A stretch of 24,902 nucleotides of DNA, from NCBI GenBank assembly GCA_035564555.1, contig DATMTS010000079.1, forward strand, positions 1 to 24,902. Reading direction: 5' to 3'. This document shows positions 1-7,256 of this stretch, piece after piece (positions within the stretch are counted from its first letter, which is position 1; each line of letters starts with the position of its first letter). The position numbers and the translations under genes are program-made. This DNA is from DATMTS01 sp035564555 (GTDB lineage Bacteria > Actinomycetota > Actinomycetes > Actinomycetales > Microbacteriaceae). Below the pieces are notes generated by a model. The model was not told where the DNA came from. It did no database searches and worked only from the letters and a program-made list of their open reading frames with translations.

Positions 1-36
1 ACCGCATGGTGGCGCCCCTCCGTTCGGTTCAGCGGG

Positions 37-1299
37 TCAGGCGTCTTCGAGGGCGTAACCCTCTTCGCCGTGCACGATCGTGTCGACGCCGGCGATCTCG
101 TCTTCGTTGGTGACGCGGAAGCCGATCGTCTTCTGGATGGCCATGCCGATCAGCCAGGCGAGGCCGAAGGAGTAGATCATCACGGCGAAAGCACCGATCG
201 CTTGAGCACCGAGTTGTTGGAAGCTGCCGCCGTACAGCAGGCTGGTGAACTTGCCGTCGACCTTGGTGAAGCCGAAGATGCCGATGTAGAGCGTTCCGAC
301 GAGGCCGCCGATGAGGTGGATGCCCACCACGTCGAGAGAGTCGTCGAAGCCGAGCTTGAACTTCAGGTCGATCGCGATCGCGCAGATCGCACCAACGAGC
401 AGGCCCAGCACGATCGCCCAGAACGGCGTCAGGATGTTACACGCCGGGGTGATTGCGACCAGACCCGCGACGGCACCCGACGCGGCGCCGATCGAGGTCG
501 GCTTTCCGTCCTTGATCTTCTCGACGACCAACCAGCCGATCGTTGCGGCAGCCGGCGCCGCGACGGTGTTGATCCAGGCCAGGCCGGCGATGCCGTCGAC
601 CGCAGCCTCCGAGCCCGCATTGAACCCGAACCAGCCGAACCAGAGCAGCGCGGCGCCGAGCAGCGTGAGGGGAACGTTGTGCGGCTTCGACATGCCCTTC
701 TGAAAGCCGACGCGCTTGCCGAGAACGAGTGCCAGTGCCAGGCCGGCCGCTCCGGCGTTGATGTGCACCGCGGTGCCGCCCGCGAAGTCGTTGACGTGCA
801 GCAACGCGACCGACCAGCCGTCGGCGAGATTGAACACCCAGTACGCGACGGGGAAATAGACGACCGTGACCCAGATGCCGGCGAACAGCATCCAGGGGCC
901 GAAGCGGGCGCGGTCGGCTATCGCTCCGGAGATCAGGGCCACGGTGATGATCGCGAACGTGGCCTGGAAGCCCGCGAAAGCGAGTCCGCTCAGGTCGGGC
1001 GTCATCCCGTCCTTGCCCATCAGGCTCGCCAGCCCCAGGTCGGGCGTGCCGAGCAGATGCGGGATGAGCGGCTTGCCGAACGCAAGCCCGTACCCGAAGA
1101 GCACCCAGAGCACCGCGACGATCGCCATGGCTCCGAAACTCATCATCATCATGCTGATGACGCTCTTCGCCTTGACCATGCCGCCGTAGAAGAAGGCGAC
1201 GCCCGGCGTCATCAATAGAACGAGTGCCGCGGCGACGAGAAGCCAGAGCGAGTCGACACTCGTCTTCGCGTCGTAGGCGGCGGCTGCGTGGAACAACAT
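37..1299 (-). CDS. amtB: Ammonium transporter, Amt/MEP family
   Basis: A 420-residue polytopic membrane protein that moves ammonium/ammonia across the cytoplasmic membrane. About eleven hydrophobic segments fill the chain. The family landmarks are present: the pore twin histidines at about H179 (in GGTAVHINAG) and H328 (in DVVGIHLIGG), the conserved Asp D171 before the first histidine motif, and the FNAGS stretch near residue 226 that forms the outer binding site. A run of four methionines (about 50-53) follows the first helix. The ATG is preceded by GGGAG at a good distance. The gene lies downstream of zapE on the same strand but 181 bp away, with its own regulatory region containing a GlnR-like box. 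A PII gene (glnK) often follows amtB; the window ends before that can be checked. Identification is secure; substrate affinity cannot be judged. Confidence 0.97.
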   Translation of the reverse strand: MLFHAAAAYDAKTSVDSLWLLVAAALVLLMTPGVAFFYGGMVKAKSVISMMMMSFGAMAIVAVLWVLFGYGLAFGKPLIPHLLGTPDLGLASLMGKDGMTPDLSGLAFAGFQATFAIITVALISGAIADRARFGPWMLFAGIWVTVVYFPVAYWVFNLADGWSVALLHVNDFAGGTAVHINAGAAGLALALVLGKRVGFQKGMSKPHNVPLTLLGAALLWFGWFGFNAGSEAAVDGIAGLAWINTVAAPAAATIGWLVVEKIKDGKPTSIGAASGAVAGLVAITPACNILTPFWAIVLGLLVGAICAIAIDLKFKLGFDDSLDVVGIHLIGGLVGTLYIGIFGFTKVDGKFTSLLYGGSFQQLGAQAIGAFAVMIYSFGLAWLIGMAIQKTIGFRVTNEDEIAGVDTIVHGEEGYALEDA

Positions 1300-1420
1300 G
1301 GGGGCTCTCCCTCGGTGGTGGCTGCGCGAGTCACTCTCACCGGCCGCACCGCTGCTGCGGTGGAATTTGGTGAGGTGTCGTCAGTCTTCAGCGGAGAGGT
1401 TTCGAGCGGGCGCTGTGGAT

Positions 1421-1436
1421 GTTTCGGGAGTGTTAC
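1421..1436 (-). promoter_or_regulatory. GlnR-like box upstream of amtB
   Basis: On the minus strand this reads GTAAC-ACTCCC-GAAAC, which fits the actinobacterial GlnR site (GTnAC, six bases, GaAAC) exactly. It lies about 120 bp upstream of the amtB start and is oriented towards that gene. A second pair of pentamers with the same six-base gap (minus strand GAAAC-ACGACG-TTTAC) lies at 1452-1467. GlnR control of amtB under nitrogen limitation is known from Streptomyces and mycobacteria; whether this organism has GlnR cannot be seen here. Confidence 0.6.
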
Positions 1437-1480
1437 ACGATGTCGCCGGGTGTAAACGTCGTGTTTCGTGGGGTGCCGGT

Positions 1481-2533
1481 TCAGTCGTGCGGAGGAAGCT
1501 CGCCCGTCGTCAACGCGATGAGGCGGGAAACCGCGCGCAGGTATTTCTTGCGGTACCCGCCTTGCAGCATCTCGTTGTCGAAGACGTCGCTGAACGCAAC
1601 GCCGGTGGCGATGATCGGGATCTCGGCGTCGTAGACCCGGTCGATGAAAGCGACGAGCCGTAACGCCTCCATCTGATCGTGCAGCACGGCCACGTCACGC
1701 AACGCGACGACGTCGATCCCGGCGATGAGCTTCACGTACTTCGACGGGTGCACGGTTGCGAGGTGTTCCACCAGCTCGCCGAAGCCGTCGGATGAGACGC
1801 GCTCCCCGTTGTTCCGCAACGCCGCCACGACGCGATCCAACTGCTCGCCCGTCAGAGCCCGTGCTGCGCCGGCCGTGTCGCGCCTGCGGTAGTCCAGGCC
1901 GTCGATGCGGATCGTCTCGAAATGATCGGAGAGGGCTTGGATCTCCCGCAGGAAGTCGGACGCCGCGAACCGCCCCTCGCCCAGTGCGTTGGGCGGCGTG
2001 TTCGAGGTCGCCGCGATTCGCGTGCCGCCGGCGACGAGTTCGCCGAGCATCCGTGTCATCATCATCGTGTCGCCCGGGTCGTCGAGCTCGAACTCATCGA
2101 TGCAGATCAGCCGGGATCCGCGGAGCAGCTTCACGGTGGGCGCATATCCGAGTGCGCCGACGAGAGCCGTGTACTCGATGAACGTTCCGTAGTACTTGGG
2201 ACCGGGCGCGGAATGCCAGAGCGCCGCGAGCAGGTGCGTCTTTCCGACACCGAACCCGCCGTCGAGGTACACGCCCGGCTTCGGCTCGCGAGCCCGCTTC
2301 CTTCCCCACCCGAACAGGCCGGAGGGCCGGGCCGGTTCCCATCCCGCCGCGAACTCGCGCAACCTGCGCACGGCATCGGCTTGGGATGGATAGTCGGGGT
2401 CGGGACGGTACGACTCGAAGCGCGCGTGCGCGAACTGCGGCGGCGGAACGAGCTCCGCGACCATCTCGGAACCGGTGATCGTCGGGGTGACATCGACGAG
2501 CCTGGTGGATGTCGTCAGCGCGTCCGAAGTCAT
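1481..2533 (-). CDS. zapE: ZapE/AFG1-like ATPase
   Basis: A 350-residue P-loop ATPase of the AFG1/ZapE family. Walker A is GGFGVGKTH (about 92-100), Walker B is LICIDEFELDDPGD (about 142-155), and a sensor-1-like ATSNTPP follows at about 175-181. In proteobacteria ZapE associates with the division ring and affects FtsZ polymers; in mitochondria the relative AFG1/LACE1 helps handle inner-membrane proteins. The actinobacterial role is not well defined. Length fits the family. The ATG has AAAGGA eight or nine bases upstream. It is divergent from the sulfurtransferase gene across 144 bp. The stop lies just upstream of the amtB control region, and I see no terminator between the two. Confidence 0.93.
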   Translation of the reverse strand: MTSDALTTSTRLVDVTPTITGSEMVAELVPPPQFAHARFESYRPDPDYPSQADAVRRLREFAAGWEPARPSGLFGWGRKRAREPKPGVYLDGGFGVGKTHLLAALWHSAPGPKYYGTFIEYTALVGALGYAPTVKLLRGSRLICIDEFELDDPGDTMMMTRMLGELVAGGTRIAATSNTPPNALGEGRFAASDFLREIQALSDHFETIRIDGLDYRRRDTAGAARALTGEQLDRVVAALRNNGERVSSDGFGELVEHLATVHPSKYVKLIAGIDVVALRDVAVLHDQMEALRLVAFIDRVYDAEIPIIATGVAFSDVFDNEMLQGGYRKKYLRAVSRLIALTTGELPPHD

Positions 2534-2677
2534 GCGGTCCTTTGTGTCGAAGTCTTACGGGGACCCGTGCGTGACGCGTAGCGTAGTGCGTAAGTTCGCT
2601 CGTGGGATCCAGGCGTTCCAGCCTAACCCGGCCCCACTGCAGTTTCCCGCGCATCCGCGCGCCACCAGGAGGTAACC

Positions 2678-3580
2678 ATGACCGTCGGCGTCGATCCGTC
2701 CGCGAAGTTCAATGAGTATGCGCACCCGGAGCGGCTGGTGAGCACCGAATGGCTGCAGGAACATCTCGGAGACCAAGGCCTGGCGGTCGTGGAGTCCGAC
2801 GAAGACGTGCTGCTCTACGAGACCGGCCACATCCCCGGCGCGGTCAAGATCGACTGGCACACCGACTTGAACGACCCCGTGCTGCGCGACTATGTCACCG
2901 GTGAGCGGTTCGCGCAGCTGCTCGGCGAGAAGGGCATCACCCGCGACACGACCGTCGTGCTGTACGGCGACAAGAACAACTGGTGGGCGGCCTACGCACT
3001 GTGGGTGTTCACCCTGTTCGGACACCAGGATGTCCGCCTGCTGGACGGTGGCCGCGACAAGTGGGTCGCCGAAGGCCGCGACTTCACGACGGATGTGCCG
3101 AAGCCTCAGCCGGTGGACTACCCGGTGATCGAGCGCGACGACTCCGTGATCCGTGCGTTCAAAGACGATGTCCTCGCCCACCTCGGCAATGGCCCGCTGA
3201 TCGACGTGCGCTCTCCGGAGGAATACAGCGGTGAGCGCACCGAGATCCCCGGCTACCCGACCGAGAGCGCGTTGCGCCCCGGTCACATCCCCTCTGCCGC
3301 GTCGGTTCCGTGGGCGCGGGCCGCGGCGCCGGATGCCACGTTCAAGTCGCGCGAGGAGCTCGAGGCGATCTACAAGGGCGAGGCGGGGCTCAACGACGGC
3401 GACGACGTGATCGCGTACTGCCGCATCGGCGAACGTTCCAGCCACACCTGGTTCGTGCTCACGCACCTCCTCGGCTTCCAGAACGTGAAGAACTACGACG
3501 GATCCTGGACGGAGTGGGGCAGTGCCGTGCGGGTGCCGATCGTGAAGGGCACCGAGCGCGGCGAGGTACCCGCGCTCTGA
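2678..3580 (+). CDS. sseA: Thiosulfate/3-mercaptopyruvate sulfurtransferase (tandem rhodanese)
   Basis: A 300-residue two-domain rhodanese. The N-terminal inactive domain spans roughly residues 15-135 and the catalytic domain about 155-290. The active-site loop is C248-R-I-G-E-R253 followed by SSHTWFVL, as in mycobacterial CysA2/SseA-type enzymes. It transfers sulfane sulfur from thiosulfate or mercaptopyruvate through a cysteine persulfide. The start is supported by AGGAGG six bases before the ATG. The next gene encodes a SufE-family protein, an arrangement matching the M. tuberculosis pair sseA-Rv3284, which suggests the two act together in sulfur delivery. A strong hairpin separates the genes. 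Symbol assigned by context; the preferred donor is not decidable from sequence, and CysA would be an equally fair name. Confidence 0.93.
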   Translation: MTVGVDPSAKFNEYAHPERLVSTEWLQEHLGDQGLAVVESDEDVLLYETGHIPGAVKIDWHTDLNDPVLRDYVTGERFAQLLGEKGITRDTTVVLYGDKNNWWAAYALWVFTLFGHQDVRLLDGGRDKWVAEGRDFTTDVPKPQPVDYPVIERDDSVIRAFKDDVLAHLGNGPLIDVRSPEEYSGERTEIPGYPTESALRPGHIPSAASVPWARAAAPDATFKSREELEAIYKGEAGLNDGDDVIAYCRIGERSSHTWFVLTHLLGFQNVKNYDGSWTEWGSAVRVPIVKGTERGEVPAL

Positions 3581-3590
3581 GCCGGAATCG

Positions 3591-3621
3591 GGCCCCGGGC
3601 GCCTCATGCCCGGGGCCTTTT
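3591..3621 (+). terminator. Intrinsic terminator after the sulfurtransferase gene
   Basis: A perfect 10-bp stem, GGCCCCGGGC (3591-3600) pairing with GCCCGGGGCC (3608-3617), closes a 7-nt loop and is followed by TTTT. It sits 10 bp after the sulfurtransferase stop and about 30-40 bp before the sufE start. It should end most transcripts, so sufE probably needs its own promoter. Confidence 0.8.
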
Positions 3622-3645
3622 CCGTCGCTGGAATGCGGCTGATGG

Positions 3646-3651
3646 GACAAT
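3646..3651 (+). promoter_or_regulatory. Candidate -10 box of sufE (leaderless start)
   Basis: GACAAT, matching four of six TATAAT positions, ends seven bases before the ATG at 3659. If used, transcription would begin at or next to that ATG and give a leaderless mRNA. No convincing -35 box is visible, so this is a weak call resting on position. Confidence 0.35.
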
Positions 3652-3658
3652 GGAGACA

Positions 3659-4102
3659 ATGACTGAAACACCGCTCCCCGCTTCGCTGCGGGAGATCCGA
3701 GACGAGTTCCTCGCGCTCGACCAGCCGGAACGCCTGCAGTTGTTGCTGGAGTTCTCGAACGAGCTGCCGGAGCTTCCGGAGCGCTACCGCGAGCATCCCG
3801 ATCTGTTCGAGCGTGTCGAGGAATGCCAGTCACCCGTCTTCATCTTCGTGGAGGTCGACGACGCCGATCACGTGCAGCTCTACGCGACGGCGCCACGCGA
3901 GTCTCCCACCACCCGGGGTTTCGCATCGATCCTCGCCCAGGGCCTGAGCGGCCTGACCTCGGTGCAGGTGCTCGCCGTTCCCGACGACTACCCGCAGTCG
4001 CTGGGTCTCACCGAGGCGGTGTCACCGTTGCGCATCCGCGGCATGACCGCTCTGCTGGGTCGCACCAAGCACCAGGTCTCGCTCAAGCGGGCCGCTGCAT
4101 AG
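3659..4102 (+). CDS. sufE: SufE-family sulfur acceptor
   Basis: A 147-residue SufE protein (150 if the in-frame ATG at 3650 is used). SufE proteins take persulfide sulfur from a desulfurase or sulfurtransferase and pass it on, for example to Fe-S assembly. The acceptor cysteine is C56 in the context EECQSPV, equivalent to Cys51 in E. coli SufE. The fold runs through PLRIRGMTALLG and ends KHQVSLKRAAA. I prefer the second ATG because a -10-like GACAAT places the transcript start there and the extra N-terminal residues (MET) add nothing recognisable; the GGAG between the two ATGs is too close to serve the second well. Neighbourhood with the rhodanese gene points to that enzyme as partner. No sufBCDS genes are in this window. 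Confidence 0.9.
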   Translation: MTETPLPASLREIRDEFLALDQPERLQLLLEFSNELPELPERYREHPDLFERVEECQSPVFIFVEVDDADHVQLYATAPRESPTTRGFASILAQGLSGLTSVQVLAVPDDYPQSLGLTEAVSPLRIRGMTALLGRTKHQVSLKRAAA

Positions 4103-4146
4103 TTTCGTTCCCGGAACCGGCGACGTCGGCGCCGCGTCTTCCCCGC

Positions 4147-5313
4147 CTACTCCCCCAACCGCTCGAGCCAGTCGGTGATCGCGTTCGTCCAGCGCGGCTC
4201 GTCGTAGTTCCAGAGCTTGGTATGCCGCGCAACCTTGAACGGCACGAACGTGACGATGTCGGGGCGCCGTTCGGCCAGTTCGCGCGACGCGTCCGGCGGT
4301 ACATAACCGTCGTCGTCGCTGTGCATCAACAACAAGGGACGAGACAGTTCGTCGGCCCTGGCGACGAAGTCGAGGCCGGCGAGACCCACCGGCGCGCTCT
4401 GTCCGGTGATGCGTCCGCCCCACGGAGCGTCGATCAGGTGCAGAGCTCCTCGAGTCACGGCATCGGGCAGGCGCATCGCCCCTGCCTGATAGATCAAGGT
4501 GGGGATCCAGTCGACGACGGGCGAATCGAGCACGATCCCGGCGATCGCGCCGGCGTGCTCGCTTCGCGATGCCGCCTGCAGCACGATCGCGCCGCCCATC
4601 GACCAACCCATCAGCACGATGGATGCCGCGCCGTGCTCGATCGCGTATTCGATCGCGGCTTCCACGTCGTGCCATTCCGTCGAGCCGAGGCCGTATCGGC
4701 CGTCCGGGCTCTCCGGCGCGTCACCGTCGTTGCGGTACGACACGACCAGGCTGTGATAGCCGGCCCGGTGGAAGACCGGGATCGCGCGAAGGCACTCCTG
4801 ACGGCGCACTCCGCGCCCGTGCACGTGGATGGCCCAGCACGCGTTCGCCTCCGCGGCGGGGAAGAGCCACGCCGGAGCGTCGCCGCCCTCGGCGGGGATG
4901 CTCACGGACTCGACCGGGACTCCGACTTCCTCCGGAGACAGGAAGTACCAGCCGCTGAGCCGGCCGCGGACCGCAGTGCGAAGGTCTCCGTACGCGACGC
5001 GGTCGACGGCGCGGACGACGTGATCGGCGCCTTCGCTCAGCACGGCTCCGAGCCGTGCATAACCGCTCTCGTCGGAGAAGAACATCCCGTAGCGGCCTGG
5101 TACGGAGGCGTCGAGCGATCGCGCGAGAGTGACGCTCGAGCAGTCGTGCGCGACCTGAAGGATGCGCAGGTCTTGGCGTTTGCGCCGATCAGGGGTCACG
5201 ACCTTGCGCGCGATCGCCGCCGACGCGACGGCCGCGCTGATCAGAGTCGCGCCTGCGGCAGCGAGTGACGTTGCGCCGATCGCGAGCATCACGGCGGCGC
5301 CTCGTCTGCTCAC
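4147..5313 (-). CDS. Membrane-anchored alpha/beta hydrolase
   Basis: About 388 residues. The N-terminus is one long hydrophobic segment rich in Ala (about residues 8-33), probably an uncleaved membrane anchor or signal. The alpha/beta-hydrolase core begins near residue 155: HVHGRG (oxyanion region), the nucleophile elbow GWSMGG (Ser about 238), an acid in HSDDDGYVP (about 333-335), and the catalytic His in ARHTKLWN (about 364). This resembles the prolyl oligopeptidase/dienelactone hydrolase-like group, but the substrate is unknown. A TTG codon at 5322 is in frame, but GGAGGGGG directly abuts it and is nine bases from the GTG at 5313, so the GTG is preferred. The gene converges with sufE and is divergent from the DUF3000 gene. 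Confidence 0.85.
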   Translation of the reverse strand: MSRRGAAVMLAIGATSLAAAGATLISAAVASAAIARKVVTPDRRKRQDLRILQVAHDCSSVTLARSLDASVPGRYGMFFSDESGYARLGAVLSEGADHVVRAVDRVAYGDLRTAVRGRLSGWYFLSPEEVGVPVESVSIPAEGGDAPAWLFPAAEANACWAIHVHGRGVRRQECLRAIPVFHRAGYHSLVVSYRNDGDAPESPDGRYGLGSTEWHDVEAAIEYAIEHGAASIVLMGWSMGGAIVLQAASRSEHAGAIAGIVLDSPVVDWIPTLIYQAGAMRLPDAVTRGALHLIDAPWGGRITGQSAPVGLAGLDFVARADELSRPLLLMHSDDDGYVPPDASRELAERRPDIVTFVPFKVARHTKLWNYDEPRWTNAITDWLERLGE

Positions 5314-5387
5314 TCCGCGCAACCCCCTCCGACCGACCGGCCGCTCCGCCGACGGCGTGCCTCACCTGCTGGTCCGTCTGGAAACTC

Positions 5388-5393
5388 TAGTCT
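5388..5393 (+). promoter_or_regulatory. -10 box of the DUF3000 gene (leaderless start)
   Basis: TAGTCT fits TANNNT and ends six bases before the GTG start at 5400, so the predicted transcript starts on the start codon. No Shine-Dalgarno sequence is present in the preceding 20 bases. The -35 region is not obvious. Confidence 0.5.
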
Positions 5394-5399
5394 TCGAAC

Positions 5400-5996
5400 G
5401 TGTCGCCTACACCAACCGCGCCGAGCGTTCCGACGCCGTTCACCGCGGCGCTCGAATCGATCCGCAAAGCCAGCACCCGGCGCGAGCTGGTGATCAACGA
5501 GATTCCTGCTCCGACGGGGCTGGCTCCGTATGCCGTCGCCCTCGCCGCCGACGTCACGCCGGCCAGGCACGGATCCGATTCGGAGCTCGGTACAGGCCGG
5601 TTCATTCTGCTCTACGACGACGACGAGCCCGAAGCGTGGGGCGGCCCGTTCCGGGTGGTGTGTTTCGCACAGGCACCGCTGGAAACGGAGATCGGTCTCG
5701 ACCCGTTCCTGGCCGACGTGGCGTGGTCCTGGCTGGTCGACGCGTTGGAGAGCAGAGGCGCCAAGTACACGGCGGCATCGGGCACGGCGACCAAGATCAT
5801 CTCGACCGGCTTCGGCGAACTCGCCCGCTCGGGAGACGGCGCCCAGATCGAATTGCGCGCGTCATGGAGTCCCTTGGAGAGTGACGTCGCACGCCATGTC
5901 GAAGGGTGGGGCGAATTGCTGTGCATGCTGGCCGGAATCCCTCCGACGCCGGACGGCGTCAGCGTTCTCGGAACGCATCGGAGGCCCCGTGGCTGA
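5400..5996 (+). CDS. DUF3000 family protein
   Basis: A 198-residue soluble protein of the actinobacterial DUF3000 family, function unknown. Recognisable stretches are the N-terminal AALESIRKASTRRELVINE, the central LYDDDEPEAWGGPFRVVCFA, and the C-terminal WSPLESDVARHVEGWGELLC. No catalytic motif, membrane segment or metal site stands out. The GTG start lacks a ribosome-binding site, but a -10 box is placed for a leaderless transcript. The 3' end overlaps the exonuclease gene by 8 nt, so the two are co-transcribed and probably translationally coupled. This pairing with an RNase D-like gene is common in Actinobacteria and hints at a shared role in RNA metabolism; that is inference only. Confidence 0.9.
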   Translation: MSPTPTAPSVPTPFTAALESIRKASTRRELVINEIPAPTGLAPYAVALAADVTPARHGSDSELGTGRFILLYDDDEPEAWGGPFRVVCFAQAPLETEIGLDPFLADVAWSWLVDALESRGAKYTAASGTATKIISTGFGELARSGDGAQIELRASWSPLESDVARHVEGWGELLCMLAGIPPTPDGVSVLGTHRRPRG

Positions 5997-7185
5997 CTAC
6001 CACGTCATCGCCAACGAGAGCGAGTACCGCGCGGCGGTCGATCAGCTCGCCGCCGGCACCGGTCCCATCGCGGTAGACGCGGAACGCGCCTCCGGATTCA
6101 AGTACTCGCAGCGCGCGTACCTGATCCAGTTGTTCCGCCGCGACGCCGGCGTCTTCCTCTTCGATCCGCCGGCGATCGGCCGCTTCGACGACCTGCAGGT
6201 GCAGATCGCCGACGAGGAGTGGGTGCTGCACGCAGCGAGCCAGGACCTGGCTTGCCTGAGAGAGGTGGGACTGGACCCGACGCGGTTGTTCGACACGGAG
6301 CTGGCTGCACGGCTGCTGGGGATTCCGCGGGTCGGGCTCGGCACTGTGGTGGAGGAACTCCTCGGGGTGCATCTGGCGAAGGAGCACTCGGCAGCCGACT
6401 GGTCGACCCGCCCGCTGCCGCAGTCCTGGCTCACGTACGCGGCACTCGATGTGGAACTGCTCGTCGACCTGCGCGACGCGATCGACGCCCTTCTGCGCGA
6501 ACGTGGCAAATCCGAGATCGCACGACAGGAGTTCCAGGCTGAACTCGACACCGAGACGAAGCCGACGCGTGCCGACCCGTGGCGGCGGCTCTCGGGCATC
6601 CATTCGGTTCGAGGACTCCGCAACCTCGCAGTCGCCCGCGAACTGTGGCTGGCACGTGATGCCCTCGCCCGCGAACGCGATGTCGCTCCCGGTCGGCTCA
6701 TTCCCGACGCATCCCTGACTGCGGTGGCGCGCGCCATGCCGACGAACAAGACGGCACTGCGCATGATGAAGGACTTCACCGGGCGCGCAAGCCGTACCGA
6801 ACTCGACCGATGGTGGGCGGCGATCGAGGCAGGCCGTACCACGAACGACCTCCCCGTCCCGCGCGGTCCCGGCGAGGCGCTGCCACCGCCGCGCGCGTGG
6901 TCCGACCGTAATCCGCCGGCCGATCTGCGGCTGAAGGCCGCCCGCGCTGCACTTGCGGAACTGGCCGAGCACCGTGATTTGCCGGTCGAGAACCTGCTCA
7001 CGCCGGAATTGCTGAGGCGCCTCGCGTGGCGCCCTCCCGAGCCCGCGGACGCCGCTGCGATCGCCGCGGAGTTGAGCGGCGCCGGCGCTCGCCCGTGGCA
7101 GGTGGAGGCCACCGCTGAAGCGATCGCCGCGGCCTTTGTGGAGGCTGGCCAAACGCCCGCCGACGGGTCTGATTCGCCTTCGTAG
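5989..7185 (+). CDS. rnd: RNase D-like 3'-5' exonuclease with HRDC domain
   Basis: A 398-residue DEDDy exonuclease. Catalytic residues are visible: D30 and E32 in AVDAERA, D86 in HAASQDLACL, and Y150/D154 in YAALDVELL. An HRDC nucleic-acid-binding domain follows (about 200-275, beginning PWRRLSGIHSVRGLRNLAVAREL), then a C-terminal helical region containing a second HRDC-like repeat (about 300-385). RNase D trims 3' ends of tRNA and other stable RNAs. The frame stays open well upstream to 5530, but that part overlaps the DUF3000 gene; the GTG at 5989 has GGAGG four bases upstream and starts exactly where family similarity begins. The overlap with the DUF3000 stop makes a coupled pair. The symbol is by family; the physiological substrate is not shown. 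Confidence 0.92.
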   Translation: MADYHVIANESEYRAAVDQLAAGTGPIAVDAERASGFKYSQRAYLIQLFRRDAGVFLFDPPAIGRFDDLQVQIADEEWVLHAASQDLACLREVGLDPTRLFDTELAARLLGIPRVGLGTVVEELLGVHLAKEHSAADWSTRPLPQSWLTYAALDVELLVDLRDAIDALLRERGKSEIARQEFQAELDTETKPTRADPWRRLSGIHSVRGLRNLAVARELWLARDALARERDVAPGRLIPDASLTAVARAMPTNKTALRMMKDFTGRASRTELDRWWAAIEAGRTTNDLPVPRGPGEALPPPRAWSDRNPPADLRLKAARAALAELAEHRDLPVENLLTPELLRRLAWRPPEPADAAAIAAELSGAGARPWQVEATAEAIAAAFVEAGQTPADGSDSPS

Positions 7186-7223
7186 GAACGCGCAACCGAT
7201 TCTTCGGCTGCACCGCGGCTCCT

Positions 7224-7229
7224 TAAGAT
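7224..7229 (+). promoter_or_regulatory. Candidate -10 box of the fadAB operon
   Basis: TAAGAT matches TANNNT and four of six TATAAT positions; predicted initiation about 7236 leaves a short leader containing AGGAGG (7247-7252). No clear -35 box or FadR-type operator is visible. Confidence 0.4.
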
Positions 7230-7256
7230 CGTGACAGATCCGAAAGAGGAGGCATC

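Noticed and set aside
2554..2594. CTTACG...CGTAAG and repeated GCGTA between zapE and sseA as an operator
   Set aside because: Short arms 29 nt apart and simple repeats; nothing ties them to a known regulator or to clear promoter boxes.
3823..5268. A 481-codon plus-strand frame across sufE and the hydrolase gene
   Set aside because: It runs out of frame through sufE and antisense to the hydrolase; the translation has no recognisable domain.
5530..5988. N-terminal extension of the exonuclease gene
   Set aside because: This part overlaps the DUF3000 gene in another frame and encodes Arg/Ser-rich noise; RNase D similarity begins at the GTG at 5989.
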